The notes beneath the pieces are model-generated. The model was not told the origin of the DNA, made no database searches, and saw nothing but the letters and a program-made list of their open reading frames with translations. Shown here one piece after another: positions 1 to 11,022 of a stretch of DNA of 64,000 nt. This DNA comes from Magnolia sinica. Taxonomy: Eukaryota; Streptophyta; Magnoliopsida; Magnoliales; Magnoliaceae. The stretch's first letter is position 1. Each line of letters starts with the position of its first letter. The position numbers and the translations under genes are program-made. Where the stretch lies: assembly GCF_029962835.1 (NCBI RefSeq), contig NC_080582.1:15384032-15448031 (forward strand), written 5' to 3'.

Positions 1-2162
1 TTCTGTTGCCCTGACTTATGTTTTAGTACGAACGTGAATTCCTGCAAAAACGAGATCCACCTAGCATGCACACGGTTAATGTTAGCTTGACTATTAATGA
101 ATTTGAGAGCTTGATGGTCCGTGTAAAGTATGAATTCCCTTTGAATCAAATAATGTCGCCAGTGCCGCAGTGCCTGGACCACCGCGTATAACTCGATCTC
201 ATATGTAGACCACTTCTTACGTGCATAGCTAAGTTTCTCGCTGTAGAAGGCTACCGGCCTACCTTCTTGAGACAAAACTCCCCCAATTCCGACATATGAG
301 GCATCACATTCGACTTCAAACAGTTTGTCGAAGTTGGGAAGTACAAGAACTAGGGTCGTGGATAGTCTGCACTTGATTTCGGCAAAGCTCCTGTCGGCTT
401 CGTCAGTCCACTGAAACTGCCCTTTCTTCATACAATCTGTGATTGGTGACACAATAGTACTGAAATTTTTCACGAACCGACGATAGAATGTCGCCAGTCC
501 ATGAAAACTTCGCACTTCGTGAATATTTGTAGGAACCGGCCATTCTCTGATTGCCTTCACCTTTTCCTCATCCACCCGAATGCCCGTGGATGTGACGACA
601 AAACCCAGAAACAATAGGCTATCAGTCATAAAGCTGCACTTTTTTAAATTGAGATACAGTTTATTTTTAGTGAGCACTTGAAGGACCTTCTTGAGGTGTT
701 CCATATGGGTGGTTTCGTCTTGACTGTATATCAAAATATCATCGAAGTAAACCACAACGAACCGCCCAATGAAGGGTTTCAAAACTTGGTTCATCAATCT
801 CATAAATGTGCTAGGCGCATTCGAAAGCCCAAAGGGCATGACCATCCATTCGTATAATCCTTCCTTGGTTTTAAAGGCTGTTTTCCACTCATCACCCGAC
901 CGTATTCGAATCTGATGGTAGCCGCTCCTTAGGTCCAATTTAGAGAATATTTTTGTACCCTCTAGCATGTCCAGCATATCGTCCAACCGTGGTATAGGAA
1001 ACCTGTATTTTACGGTGATTTTGTTGATGGCTCGGCTGTCAACACACATGCGCCAACTCCCATCTTTCTTTGGAGTTAATAGAGCTGGTACAACACATGG
1101 ACTCATGCTCTCCCGAATAAGACCCTTACGGATCAACTCCTCAACTTGTCCCTGCAGAATCTCGCACTCATTCGGACTCATTCGATAATGGGGACGATTC
1201 GGTAAACTGGACCCAGGGACAAAGTCGATATGGTATTGGATATCCCGCATGGGGGGTAACCCATCGGGAAGGTCATCGGGCCAGATTTCTTTGAATTCAT
1301 GTAGCAGGGGCCTTAGTACTTCAGGGATATTGGTAGGCTCGAGTTCTTCCCCTTTTACAATTAATGCATAAGTCTGTCCTGTTTCCTTTGATTCTTCCAC
1401 GAAGTCCCATATGGTTAAGAGAAAACGGCCCTCCACTTTAAAAGTTTCAGGTGGTCCCTCTGGATCCATAGGGGCCAATATGGTCTTTCGGCCGTCCTTG
1501 ACGAAGATATATTTATTATCTCGCCCTTTATGAGTGGCATCACGGTCAGATTGCCAGGGCCGACCGAGTAGTATGTGACATGCTTCCATGTCGACCACAT
1601 CGCATACTACTTCATCCTTATAATGTTTGCCAATTGAAAAGGATATGGTGCACCGTTCAGTTATCTTTGTTTCGCTGACCTTCTTGATCCAACCGATTGT
1701 ATATGGAGAGGGATGACGCTCCGTTTTCAATTGCAATTTTTCTACCATGACCTTGGAGACGATGTTCTCGCTACTCCCACTATTAATGATCACGTCGCAA
1801 ACCTTTCGATTCACCGTACACCTAGTGCGGAAGATGTTATGCCGCTGTGGATGCACTTCTTTTCTTGGCGCATATAATAGTTGCCTCACGACAAGCGACT
1901 CGCCTTGATCTTGCTGAACCCAACCTGAATCATCTGCCTCGTCCTTGGTGGTATGCTCCTGTTCTTCAATATCTGGATCTTCATAAGCGTTATCAGCACT
2001 ACCATCATTGATGGCGAGGTTTGCCACTTTTCGCTGGGGACAAGTATTTGATAGGTGGCCTGGTTGGCCACAACGATAGCAGTTATCGGGCCTTGGCCGA
2101 GCATAGGGGTTCGGGATTCTACTTGGACCAGCAGCAGTCGATACGCCCCTTTGGGGTCTAGC
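1..2162 (-). CDS. pol region of element 1 (zinc knuckle, protease, RT, RNase H), partial
   Basis: An open frame runs from about 2160 to the left edge with no stop by manual translation. In order: a CCHC knuckle ([14 protein letters not shown], about 2055-2085); aspartic protease near 1770-1810; reverse transcriptase with [30 protein letters not shown] and the catalytic YFDDIL (about 750); then RNase H with [15 protein letters not shown] and YTDHQALKF. The protease active site reads INSGSSENI where B has IDSGSSENI, so the catalytic Asp is Asn (GAT to AAT) and processing is probably dead despite the open frame. Integrase should follow to the left. Minor in-frame damage could have been missed. 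Confidence 0.85.
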
Positions 2163-3123
2163 TTACCCACTTCCCTGATCTCGGTTCTCAAACGTAGGAG
2201 GTTGAGTGCGTGCTCCTACGGGCTCCTTCCCCTTAGGCTGTGCAGTTCCCTGGGGCAGACCTGTCACAGGGATCTAGTGATAGAATAGGTCCGTGTGTTA
2301 GGACGTTCAAGTTGCACTACTGCACGAGTAGCCAACTTGATCGCATCGTCCAGACAGACTGCATCTGGACCCGATCCTGGATAGCCATACGCAATCCACC
2401 GTTGAATCGGGCGACTTGCTGCGATTCGGTCTCGACCAAATCGTTACGCGCCGCCAGCGGTAAAATTCTTCTGCGTATTCTCTCACCGACCGACTACCTG
2501 CCGACAATTTTGGTATTTTTGTAAAAATACATGAACGTAATCGCTAGGGAGGAATCGGGCACGTAGTGCTGCTTCATCCGTTGCCAGGTGCGGATTGGTG
2601 CTTTCGTCTGCCTGGTTCGCGCGAGTTGCAGTTGTTCCCACCAAGCTGAAGCTCCTCCTTTCAATTTATAGGCCACAAGCTTGACCTTCTTTACTTCAGG
2701 GATGTCCATATAGTCAAAGAATCGCTCAACTTCAGAAAGTCAATCGAGGAAATCCTCAATGTGTAATTGGCCATTGAAGTTAGGAATATCAACCCTCATC
2801 TTGAATTCTCGATCTGTTCGATCTACTCGATCACCGCCATGTCTGGGATGTTGGAAGAGTATGTCGTCGATTTCCTCCTCACTGGAGCCCCCTTCCTCAG
2901 GAATGACCCTTGGATGCACTGTCGGTACTATCCTGCGATCAGGGCGATTAATTGGGGGTGGAGGATTGACACCAGGAACACGGAGTTGCCTTAGGTTTTC
3001 CACCAAGAGATCCACTATGCGGTCGATGAAAGCCTGCAGCCCTTGCATGGCTTGCTGATTCTCTCGTTGCGCTACTTCGAAAGCTGCCGCCGTTAAAGGT
3101 AAATTCCCTGGAGCACAGATCAT
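2163..3123 (-). pseudogene. gag region of element 1, disrupted
   Basis: Capsid part of a gypsy polyprotein. A plausible start is the ATG at 3123, followed by a run resembling element B: MQGLQAFIDRIVDLLVE, then FNGQLHIEDFLD. A TGA at 2740-2742 sits where B has tryptophan (FLDWL), a G-to-A change. The frame then resumes (MDIPEVKKVKLVAYKL, ASAWWEQLQL). Between about 2500 and 2270 several frameshifts break the EEF...RFNGGLR...QDRVQM stretch, and an in-frame TAA lies at 2163-2165 just before the zinc knuckle. It cannot be translated as one protein. Confidence 0.8.
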
Positions 3124-3174
3124 TGATGTGTTGGTTGGATGGATGATGGTGCACGCGTGAACATAGTGATGATG

Positions 3175-3898
3175 TGACGCAAGGGAGGACGTGAGGTCGA
3201 GCACCGTCTTCCTCAAGAGAATAACTATTCCGAATCCACGGAACTTCTCTGGACTCCTCACAGAGACTTCTCGAATCCACGAGGAAAGAAAGCAGAAAAT
3301 AGAAATAAATTCTAATAAATTCGAAATTGATTGATGAATGATTAAAATCGAGTTCACAACCCTTTAAATAAGGGTATCAAGCAATGGGAAAGAAATCATA
3401 ATCAAACTACAACTCAAACTCCTAGAATCCGCGACTTACTATAAATAGTAAACTTACTATTTATAAACGGTCGTGATGTCTACTAGTGCGCAAGGTTTTC
3501 GGCCAAAAATAGTAAGTGTCCTATTTGGCTTCACCAAACCGTTCCCCTAATTATTCGAAGCTCTTTTCATGTTGGGCACAACTCCTAAAGCCCAACGGAT
3601 GAAGAGTTATAATCAAACTAAAACTTACTATTTATAGTAAAAACGAAATTAAAACAGGGAAACGACCGTCAATCAAGGGGTTTTTCGCAATTCCGGGCGG
3701 CGCAACCCTGCGTAGCTGGGTTGGTTGGCTAAAGTAGCTCATTCTACCCCAAAATCATATATTTTACGTCAGCTAACTCATTCCGGATTGCGAGATATGC
3801 CCGATCTAAGGTCCGATGGTCCGGATCACTTCTGTCGTCGACCGGGCCTTTTCTGATCCATCTTGGCCATGAAACTGTCCGCGACCCGCTCTACATCA
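3175..3898 (-). repeat. 5' LTR of element 1
   Basis: The reverse complement starts TGATGTAGAGCGGG and ends TTGCGTCA, the same termini as the LTRs of element B, while sequence beyond 3898 diverges from B at exactly that point. It contains the family's repeated TAGTAAG / CTTACTA motifs and a TATTTAAAGG-like promoter box near 3360-3370. About 724 bp. Confidence 0.85.
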
Positions 3899-4171
3899 CA
3901 TACCTGAAATTTGGCTCCTCAGCGACTCCCCAGTAGCAACTCAAATAAACTATCAAGGCAGCAAGTGGTGCGGTAAGCCTGAAAGCTTTATACTGCTTGT
4001 GTTTATATATGTGTCCCAAAGGTAGATGTGAAGTCAAGTGTGATGAAGAAGTGGGTGCTTACATGAAAGGGAAATGAAAAGAGAAAGGGAAATGCTTGCT
4101 TCTATGAGAGGGAAAGGGTTGTCCTATAAAAGAGAGGAGTCTCTTTCATGGTCAAAAGCAATTTGGGCACT
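3899..4171. other. non-coding, nothing recognised
   Basis: No homologous repeat, RNA gene or plausible frame was seen. It is purine-rich around 4030-4130 (repeated GGGAAATG/GAGAAAGGG). Confidence 0.5.
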
Positions 4172-4516
4172 CCGAGTTCCCTGTTTGGAAATAGTTTGTG
4201 GGGTTCATAGTTGATGAATCCAAGCTATTGATCTGTTAGCCCCCATCATGGATGGACGATTCCCCCAAGATTTCCCAAATTGAAAGATTGTAGCCATTAA
4301 GTCTTTGGCCTTTCCTCCAATGAATGTGGTTTGTTCATTCATTTCTTTTAACCATATATTAACATGCTAAGAACAGGGAAGGCTAGAGTTGACCAATTGA
4401 GAGGATATATCAGGAATGGTACATCCATGATAGGAGATGACAGATCAATAGCTTGGATGGACTAACCATGGGCTCCACATCCACCAACTAAGTTGAGAAA
4501 CCAATAGGGAACTCAA
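4172..4516. repeat. foldback (long inverted repeat) MITE-like element, copy 1
   Basis: The left arm from GAGTTCCCTGTTTGG to CCATCATGGATGG is matched in inverse by the right arm from CCATCCATGATAGG to CCAATAGGGAACTC, so about 90 bases at each end can pair. Copy 2 is at 33228-33566. The long arms suggest a Mutator-like or foldback MITE. No transposase is present and no clean target duplication was found for this copy. Confidence 0.65.
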
Positions 4517-4814
4517 CCAGTTTTCATTCACATCAAATATAAACAACAATACTATAAGATTAGGGGTTGTGGTGCATATATTAAGGGGTTGTTTGGTGTA
4601 TGGTATTAGATGGGATTAAGAGGGATGGAATTGCATTTGTTAAGTGAAAATTTCATCTGGGCTTTGGGGAGGATGGGAAGGTTGGGATTAAGTGGGATGG
4701 AATTGCATTTGGTCCCATGCGGAATTTCTATGGTTTTAAAAAATGTGCAGTAAGAGATGTTCTAAATCCATGTGGAATGCTGGATCTACCCAGTCTGTCC
4801 CACCCAGCAAAAGG

Positions 4815-5275
4815 CATGGTTGATGTTAGCAAGTTATGTGGGTTCCACTATGATGTATGGGCTATATCCACACCATCCATCCATTTTTTGATATCATTTT
4901 AGGACATAATCACAAAAATCAGGTAGATCCAAAGCTCAAGTGGGCCACACCACATAAATTAATGGGGATCGAAGGCTAATCATTGAAAATTTCTTGATAG
5001 CTAAACAAGATTTTGGATCAAGCTGATGTTTGTGTTTTCCCTTCATTCAGGTTTGTGTGACCTTATGAATAGGGTTGGATGACAGATGAACATCATGGTG
5101 GACCCCATGAAGGTTTCAACGGTGGGCATCATTCTCCTCACCGCTTTCCACGATGTGGTTCATGTAAGCTTTGGATCTGCCTTAGTTTTGGGCCCTCACC
5201 ATAAAATGACCTCGCAAGCAAAACGAATGGCTAATGCAAATATAATATATACATCACTGCAGGGTCCACAACACT
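4815..5275. repeat. palindromic GGGCCC-type dispersed repeat, copy a
   Basis: The left half has CCACTATGATGTATGG, ACCATCCATCCATTTT and GATCCAAAGCTCAAGTGGG. The right half carries the reversed counterpart (AGCTTTGGATCTGCC, then a TACATCAC end). The centre reads GTTTTCCCTTCATTCAGG and GACCTTATGAATAGG, shared by the other copies. Confidence 0.6.
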
Positions 5276-5424
5276 TGTTGCCGTAAACACAAGACCAAAA
5301 ATGTATGTTTGGGTGTGATTTCTCCAAACAGTGTGCTTCATGAGGTAGTGGGTTTTCATTGCTCCCATGGTTGTTTTGACATACTATGGAATACAGTATC
5401 GAGGGATTTCAAGACAAACCCTAA

Positions 5425-6024
5425 GGGCCTGTTTGGCCGGACCGATCCCACGGTATTGGGTGGGATGGGATTCAAAAAACATCATTATTACCCATGGCAG
5501 GGACTGTTCCTGTTACCGCGGGATAAGCTTAATTCCCTTTTTAGTTTGTAATATGGTGGTACATTGAAAGGATATACTCACCATCATTTGAAACTATTGA
5601 CAATAACACATGTGTTATATCTAAACCGTTCATTTGTTTTGTAACCTCATTTCATAGTATGGACCTAAAAATGAGGCAGATCCAAAACTTATGTGGCCCC
5701 AAAGAAATTTTCAATGGTAAGTATTCAATCCCCATTGCTTTCAATGGTGGGGTCCACTTGAGCTTTAGATCTAGCTGGATTTTTGGTTCATGCTCTAAAA
5801 TGATCTCAAAAAATGGGTGGACGGTGTGGATATAGCCCACACATCATGGTGAGACCTACACAACTTGCTAACATTGAGTGATATTAGCAGGGGACCCAAT
5901 ACGATTCTATCCAGCCAACTTTCAAGCTTTTCCACTCTTCCCAAACATGGAGTGGAATTGGCACAGGACCAGATGCAATTCCTTCCCACCTAAGACCATC
6001 TAATCCAGCCGGCCAAACAGGCCC
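5425..6024. mobile_element. Tourist-like MITE, inner
   Basis: Ends are perfect 16-bp inverted repeats, GGGCCTGTTTGGCCGG and its complement, flanked by TAA at 5422-5424 and 6025-6027. Exactly 600 bp, no coding capacity. It sits inside the outer MITE and is therefore younger. Confidence 0.85.
5575..5880. repeat. palindromic dispersed repeat, copy b (short form)
   Basis: Inside the inner Tourist-like MITE. It has both arms (ATGAGGCAGATCCAAAAC and GTCCACTTGAGCTTTAGATC) but lacks the central block seen in copy a. Confidence 0.55.
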
Positions 6025-6103
6025 TAATAGTGGGTAATCATTACACTAAAGTAATTCCATCCGACTTAATTCCAGTTAATTCCATACAACAAACAGGCCC
6101 TAA

Positions 6104-7010
6104 AATTCAAAGGAATGTTCCTTCCATGGCCAGAGGTGTACGAGCTCATAGAGATGTCCATTACAAATCCACTCTATCCATCTATTTCAAAAGACCACAA
6201 TAAGATAAGAGTCTAAAAATTAGGTAGATCCAAAAGTCATGTGGGTCGTACCATAAAAAAACAGTAGAGATTGAACGCCCACGGGTGGCAGAAATTTTAT
6301 ATCAAGTTTATATTTGTTCCCACGGTTTATTTGAGTGGTAAGAATTATATGAACGGCTTAGATGGCATATAAAAATCATGGTCAGCCCTAAGAAGGTTTC
6401 AATGACGGGCTTTGTTGTTCTCAATGTTTTGCTGGTGTAGCCCATCTGATTTTTGAATCTACTTCATTTTTGGAATCCTGCCATACTTTGGCCTGTCAAA
6501 ACAAATGGATGAAATGAATTTGTCACGGAAATCTCTGTGAGCCTCACATAGCATTGGGCACAGGGGTCACCGACAATTTGATGAAAGTAACTTCTACCTG
6601 TTACCATTGGAACATAAGTAGGGCCCACCATGATATGTGTGAATTCCACCTGTTTTGCTACCTGGGCCTAAACACAACAGAAATCCAAATCTCAAGTGAG
6701 CCATATGACAAGAAAACATAGGTAGGTAAGTGCTTAATAATAAAACCTTCCTTATGTCCACAAGAATGTTTATATGCCATCCATATTGTTCATATGGTCA
6801 TTCCTACTTAGACGAACGGAGAATACAAAATTTAGCCTAATCCAAAACTTTTGTCACCCTACAAATGTTTCAACAATGCAAGTTTAAGCCTATGTTGAAT
6901 GGCCCACTTTAGTTTTGGATATGCATTATTTTTTGGCCCTTGTTCTAGCATGTTCCATAAAAAACATATGAACAGGGGATTTCTGACAAAGATTATGGTG
7001 CCCCCATCTA
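6104..7010. repeat. two degraded palindromic repeats, copies c and d
   Basis: About 6130-6540 has TTAGGTAGATCCAAAAG, CCCTAAGAAGGTTTCAATG and ACTTCATTTTTGGAA. About 6605-7010 has GGGCCCACCATGATATGTG, GTTTTGGATATGCATTA and TATGGTGCCCCC. Boundaries are rough. Confidence 0.5.
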
Positions 7011-7029
7011 GCTTCTCATTGGCTTTCAC

Positions 7030-7265
7030 AGGCAATCTGCATCCTTGCCATTGCAATCCTCATTTTGGATGGCATATGGTCACCATCATCTTTTTGGTGC
7101 ATGTAAGATTGGCCGTTGGCCATTTATAAGTCTTTGTAGTGATAAATCTCATTTTTTAAATAATTTTTTGGCTATCGAATTTCTAAGGATATTATTGGGG
7201 AAATCTTTCTAAAAATAAAATTTTTGTTATAAATTAATAAATATTTAGAGTTTTTATCCGAAAAT
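7030..7265 (+). repeat. dispersed 230-bp repeat (GGCCATTTATA family), copy 1
   Basis: It shares GCAATCCTCATTTTGGATGG, a GGTCACCATC run, AAGATTGGCC-TTGGCCATTTATA and GGATATTATTGGGGAAATC with copies at 22035-22240, 33750-33960 and, inverted, 36785-37020. An inverted partner of its right end (TTTCGGATAAAAACTCC) lies near 8360. Confidence 0.6.
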
Positions 7266-7632
7266 CATTGAAAGTGCATGATATTCCAAGATCATGCTTT
7301 TGATTGTTCATGTTTACCGAAACAGTCATTTGGTGTTAGGCTAGAGAGAAAATTCTAATTTACCGTTACATGCATTTACCATGGAACTGAAAGCCCCATG
7401 AAATCCTGCCCGGTTGAGGTAGTTAAATGTGCCCTATCAGAATGTGTTTCTCAAATTCAATTTTGATCACTAGTTTTGTGAATTAATTTTAAACATAAGT
7501 CTCAAGGACCAGCTCTATACGCCATTTAGGTAGACCATATGATTGAAAACAATAAACATACTGATGCCTACCCTCCGAACTATTTTCCTCACCGTGGCCC
7601 ACCTGAATGACGGATTGTCCTAAATTTTAGGC

Positions 7633-7905
7633 CTAAAGCCTAAATTTAGCCTCTCTGGAAGAAGCCTTTGAGTTTTCTTTCTTTGTTTTAGGATTTGTAC
7701 AATCATTCTTCATGTGTCCAGTCATTCCATAGTTCCAGTACTTTAATTTTCTTTTGCCCTTACCCTTTAATTTGGATCTAGGTCTTGAAGATTCTGTACC
7801 TCGCTCAGTATTCATACCTCTCGTAAATAGTGCATCAGAATATGTCCCTACGCCAACGTTTATCTTTCTCTCTTCAATTGCTTCTTCTAGTGTGGCCCAT
7901 TTGAA
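7633..7905 (-). pseudogene. copia gag zinc-knuckle fragment
   Basis: The minus-strand frame reads SDALFTRGMNTERG, then a basic KLKGKGKRK run and YWNYGMTGHMKNDC. This is the copia gag C-terminus, where CX2CX4HX4C is expected; two cysteines are tyrosine, so it is mutated. The closest relative in the window is the copia gag at 53097-53286 (DALVIRRMNTKRE, KYWNCVMTWHMKEDY). No other copia domain is attached, so this is an isolated remnant. Confidence 0.65.
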
Positions 7906-7933
7906 TCACAAGTCAGACTGCTTTTATGGCAGT

Positions 7934-8087
7934 AGGATTTCAAATACATATCAGGGTGGGCATGGGTCTCTAAGACGAGATTTCCCTTCCTATATATATT
8001 TGACTTTTTTTGATTCTTAATACCATGTTAAGAAATGATTTTTTATTTAGGCATACTCGTGCCCACCCTGACCTGTATTTGAAATCC
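7934..8087. repeat. hairpin / short inverted repeat
   Basis: The left arm GGATTTCAAATACATATCAG with its GGGTGGGCA end pairs with the right arm TGCCCACCCTGACCTGTATT ending GAAATCC. Arms are about 28 bases, around an AT-rich spacer of about 97. It could be a tiny MITE; no duplication was seen. Confidence 0.55.
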
Positions 8088-8537
8088 ATTCCTATTACTA
8101 GATGGGTAATGCCATGTTAGGCTCCCCCCTATAAGAAAAGAAGAAAGAAAAAAAAAAAACGACGAACACAAAATTCAAGACAGATCTACACTAAAAATTA
8201 GATCACACAACATCTACACTGAAAATTAGATCACACAAATCTGATTGGATTTCAGAAACACATTAAGTTAGGCTCACCTACTGGTTTTTTTTTCTAAAGC
8301 CTAATTGGCTTTCCAATACGGCTGGGTTTTGGCTATGCTTGAAGTCCTTTGGAAGAATTTTCGGATAAAAACTCCAAATTAAATTTTAATAGAGATTTTT
8401 ATCAGAAAATTAAAAATTCCTAATAATCCGTGATATTAAGGAGAGGATCCTTTGAAATTGCATATTTAGCACAGCATTCCTACCACTGCACAGAGAAGAG
8501 GTGGAAAGTCTATTTTTTTCCTTTAATAGAATCGGGG
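8088..8537. other. non-coding, AT-rich, with a short tandem repeat
   Basis: No gene. A roughly 30-bp unit containing AAAATTAGATCACACAA occurs twice in tandem at about 8184-8242. The rest is low-complexity AT-rich DNA. Confidence 0.5.
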
Positions 8538-8693
8538 GTGGCTAAAAACCATGACTTCCTGTTGGAGAATCCATTCCTAACCAAATTCTGTGGCTAAAAA
8601 CCATGACTTCCTGTTGGAGAATCCATTCCTAACCAAATTCTGTGGCTAAAAACCATGACTTCTTGTTGGAGAATCCATTCCTAACCAAAATGT
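8538..8693. repeat. three tandem copies of a 52-bp unit
   Basis: Units start GTGGCTAAAAACCATGACTT at 8538, 8590 and 8642. Units 1 and 2 are identical by eye; unit 3 differs at one internal base and in its last few bases. There are no spacers, so this is not CRISPR. It ends 39 bp before the LTR of element B. Confidence 0.9.
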
Positions 8694-8732
8694 ATGGCTA
8701 CCACCAAAATTGCATCTGTCTAGCTTTGAAGC

Positions 8733-9435
8733 TGATGTAGAGCGGGTCGCGGACAGTTACATGGCCAAGATGGATCAGAAAAGGCCCGGTCGACGACAGA
8801 AGTGATCTAGACCATCGAACCTTAAATCGGACGTATCTTGCAATCCGGAATGAGTTACCTGACGTAAAATATATGATTTTGGAGTAGAATGAGCTATTGA
8901 AGCCAACCAACCCTGCTACGCCGGGTTGCGCAGCCCGGAATTGCGAAAAACCCCTGGATTGACGGTCGTTTTCCTGTTTTAATTTCGTTTTTACTATAAA
9001 TAGTAAGTTTTAGTTTGATTATAACTCTTCATCCGTCGGGCTTTAGGAGTTGCGCCCAACGTGAAAAGAGCTTAGAATAATTAGGAGAACGGTTTGGTTA
9101 AGCCAAATAGGACACTTACTATTTTTGGCCGAAAACCTTGCGCACTAGTAGACATCACGACCGTCTATAAATAGTAAGTTTACTATTTATAGTAAGTCGC
9201 GGATTCTAGGAGTTTGAGTTGTAGTTTGATTCTGATTTCTTTCTCATTGCTTGGTACCCCTATTTAAAGGGTTGTGAACTCGTTTTTATTCATTAATTAA
9301 TCAATTTTGAATTTATTAGAATTTATTTCTATTTTCTACTTTCTTTCCTCGTGGATTCGAGAAGTCTCTGTGAGGAGTTCAGAGAAGCTTCGTGGATTCG
9401 GAGTAGTGATCCTCATCACGTTCATCCTTGCGTCA
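8733..9435 (+). repeat. 5' LTR of element B
   Basis: It starts TGATGTAGAGC and ends TTGCGTCA, 703 bp. The first 70 bases encode the pol C-terminus, as in the 3' LTR. A TATTTAAAGG promoter-like box lies near 9259. A perfect inverted repeat occupies 9165-9192. Confidence 0.9.
9165..9192. repeat. perfect 13-bp inverted repeat in LTR
   Basis: CTATAAATAGTAA and its complement are separated by GT. Further TAGTAAG / CTTACTA motifs lie at about 8996-9010 and 9114-9124. The 3' LTR has the same array with a one-base deletion. Confidence 0.8.
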
Positions 9436-9437
9436 AT

Positions 9438-9449
9438 TGGTATCAGAGC
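9438..9449 (+). promoter_or_regulatory. primer binding site, initiator tRNA-Met
   Basis: TGGTATCAGAGC, the complement of the initiator tRNA-Met 3' end, lies 2 nt inside the 5' LTR, as expected for minus-strand priming. Confidence 0.9.
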
Positions 9450-9468
9450 GAGGATTCCCCTCGGGCCA

Positions 9469-11022
9469 ATGGCAAACAACGAAGGTATGAATCAAAATCC
9501 TATGGACGGTAATCCTGGGATTCGTTATCTTTCGGAAAGAATGGAAGCTTTCCACCGGGAGAGTTAATTGACCATGCAAGGGCTGCAGGCAACTCTCGAT
9601 CGTCTTGCGGATGCGCTACTTCCGCCCCGAGCCCTAGGCGGTACTCCACCACCCATAGTGGCTCCACCACCCATGGTTGCTGTACGACACAACCCCGATT
9701 TTCGTAGAGCACTACCAGTGGCAAACCGTAGAGCTACACCAGATGATTCAAGTTCTAGCGACGAGGACTTTAATGAGGGTTTTGCTCGACGACTAATCCA
9801 TAGAGGTGATCATCTAGATCGTGCTGAAAGAGACTATCGAGGTAAGACTGAACTTCCTAGTTTTAACGGTTTATTACGTATAGAAGATTTTCTCGATTGG
9901 CTAGTCGAAGTAGAGAGATATTTTGATTACATGGACGTGCCAGATCATAAAAGGGTAAAATTGGTAACGTTTAAATTAAAATCTGGTGCTTCTGCTTGGT
10001 GGGAACAATTACAACTCTCACGAGCCCACCAAAATAAGGCGCCCATCTCATCATGGCCACGGATGAGACGTCTTCTTCGATCTCGATTTCTTTCCAGTAA
10101 TTATGAGCATATATTATTCCAGCAATATCAAAATTGCAGACAAGGAAATTGAACAGTCACAGATTACACTGAAGAATTTCAAAGGCTGGCTACACGAAAC
10201 GATCTATCTGAATCTGAGTCATAGAAGGTGGTACGATTTATAGGTGGGTTGCGACCGACAATTCAGGACCGAGTTCAGATGTACCCAGTCGGGACTATGG
10301 ATGAAGTAGTTCAATTGGCGGGTAGGACAGAAACACAACTTGTAAGAGCTTCTGCTCGTCCGTATCCTTCAACTCGACCCCCTATAACGGGTCCCACGCA
10401 GGAACCAGTGCTGCCACGAGGAAAAGACCCAGTACCTCAACTTCCTACAATCGCAAACTGTGATATGGGGAGCAGCTCATCCAGACCTCAACGTGCAGCA
10501 CCCACAACAGCGGGTCCGAGTAGGATTCCAAATCCTTATGCCCGACCAAGGTCGAACAATTGTTACTGCTGTGGCCAACCAGGCTACTTATCAAACACTT
10601 GTCCTCAACGTCCCGCAGCACACTTGACCATAAACGAAGGAGGCACTAAAGATGATGCCGTAAAAGAAGACCATCGCTTTGATAAACATGAACAAATCAC
10701 TAAAGAAATAGCAGGTGACGATGAAATAACAGGCGAAGATCGTGGTGAATTTCTAGTTGTGAGGCGATTACTGTATGCCCCACGAAAGGAATTACATCCA
10801 CAACGACATAATATATTTCGTACTCAGTGCACCGTCAATGGAAAGGCCTGTGATGTGATCATAGACAGTGGTAGTAGTGAGAATATCATCTCGAGAGTGA
10901 TGGTGGACAAGTTGCGGCTACCAACGATGAAACATTCTTCCCCGTACTCAATCAGTTGGATAAAAAAGGTGAATGAGACCAAGGTAACTGAACAAAGCAC
11001 TATCTCATTTTCAATTGGATAA
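9469..11022 (+). pseudogene. gag, zinc knuckle and protease of element B
   Basis: It starts at ATG 9469 (MANNEGMNQNPMDG). The capsid part has FNGLLRIEDFLDWLVEVER and ASAWWEQLQLSR. The knuckle near 10560-10600 reads CYCCGQPGYLSNTC, with Tyr in place of the zinc-binding His. Protease reads IIDSGSSENII near 10858-10890 with the catalytic Asp intact. In-frame stops lie at 9565 (TAA), 10150 (TGA) and 10222 (TAG). A one-base frameshift near 11018 gives the TAA at 11020, after which pol continues in another frame. Confidence 0.85.

Larger units (their letters stand above)
1..3898 (-). mobile_element. CRM-like Ty3/gypsy retrotransposon, 5' half (element 1)
   Basis: Reading leftward it has a 5' LTR, a damaged gag and an open pol frame that leaves the window at base 1. 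Order and residues match element B at 8733-14665. Both resemble the CRM (centromeric) chromovirus clade, a family call made from remembered RT and integrase wording. The 3' LTR and integrase lie outside the window, so no target duplication can be checked. No initiator-tRNA primer site follows the LTR, unlike element B. Confidence 0.85.
4585..6100. mobile_element. Tourist-like (PIF/Harbinger) MITE, outer member of a nested pair
   Basis: It is flanked by TAA on both sides (4582-4584 and 6101-6103). The first 36 bases, starting GGGGTTGTTTGG, match the reverse complement of the last 36, ending CAAACAGGCCC, at about 29 of 36 positions. TAA duplications and GGGCCTGTTTGG-type ends are typical of Tourist elements. 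Without the inner insertion it is about 0.9 kb. It also contains a copy of the window's palindromic repeat. Confidence 0.75.

Noticed and set aside
8538..8693. Regular repeats as a CRISPR-like array
   Set aside because: Direct tandem units without spacers in a plant genome.
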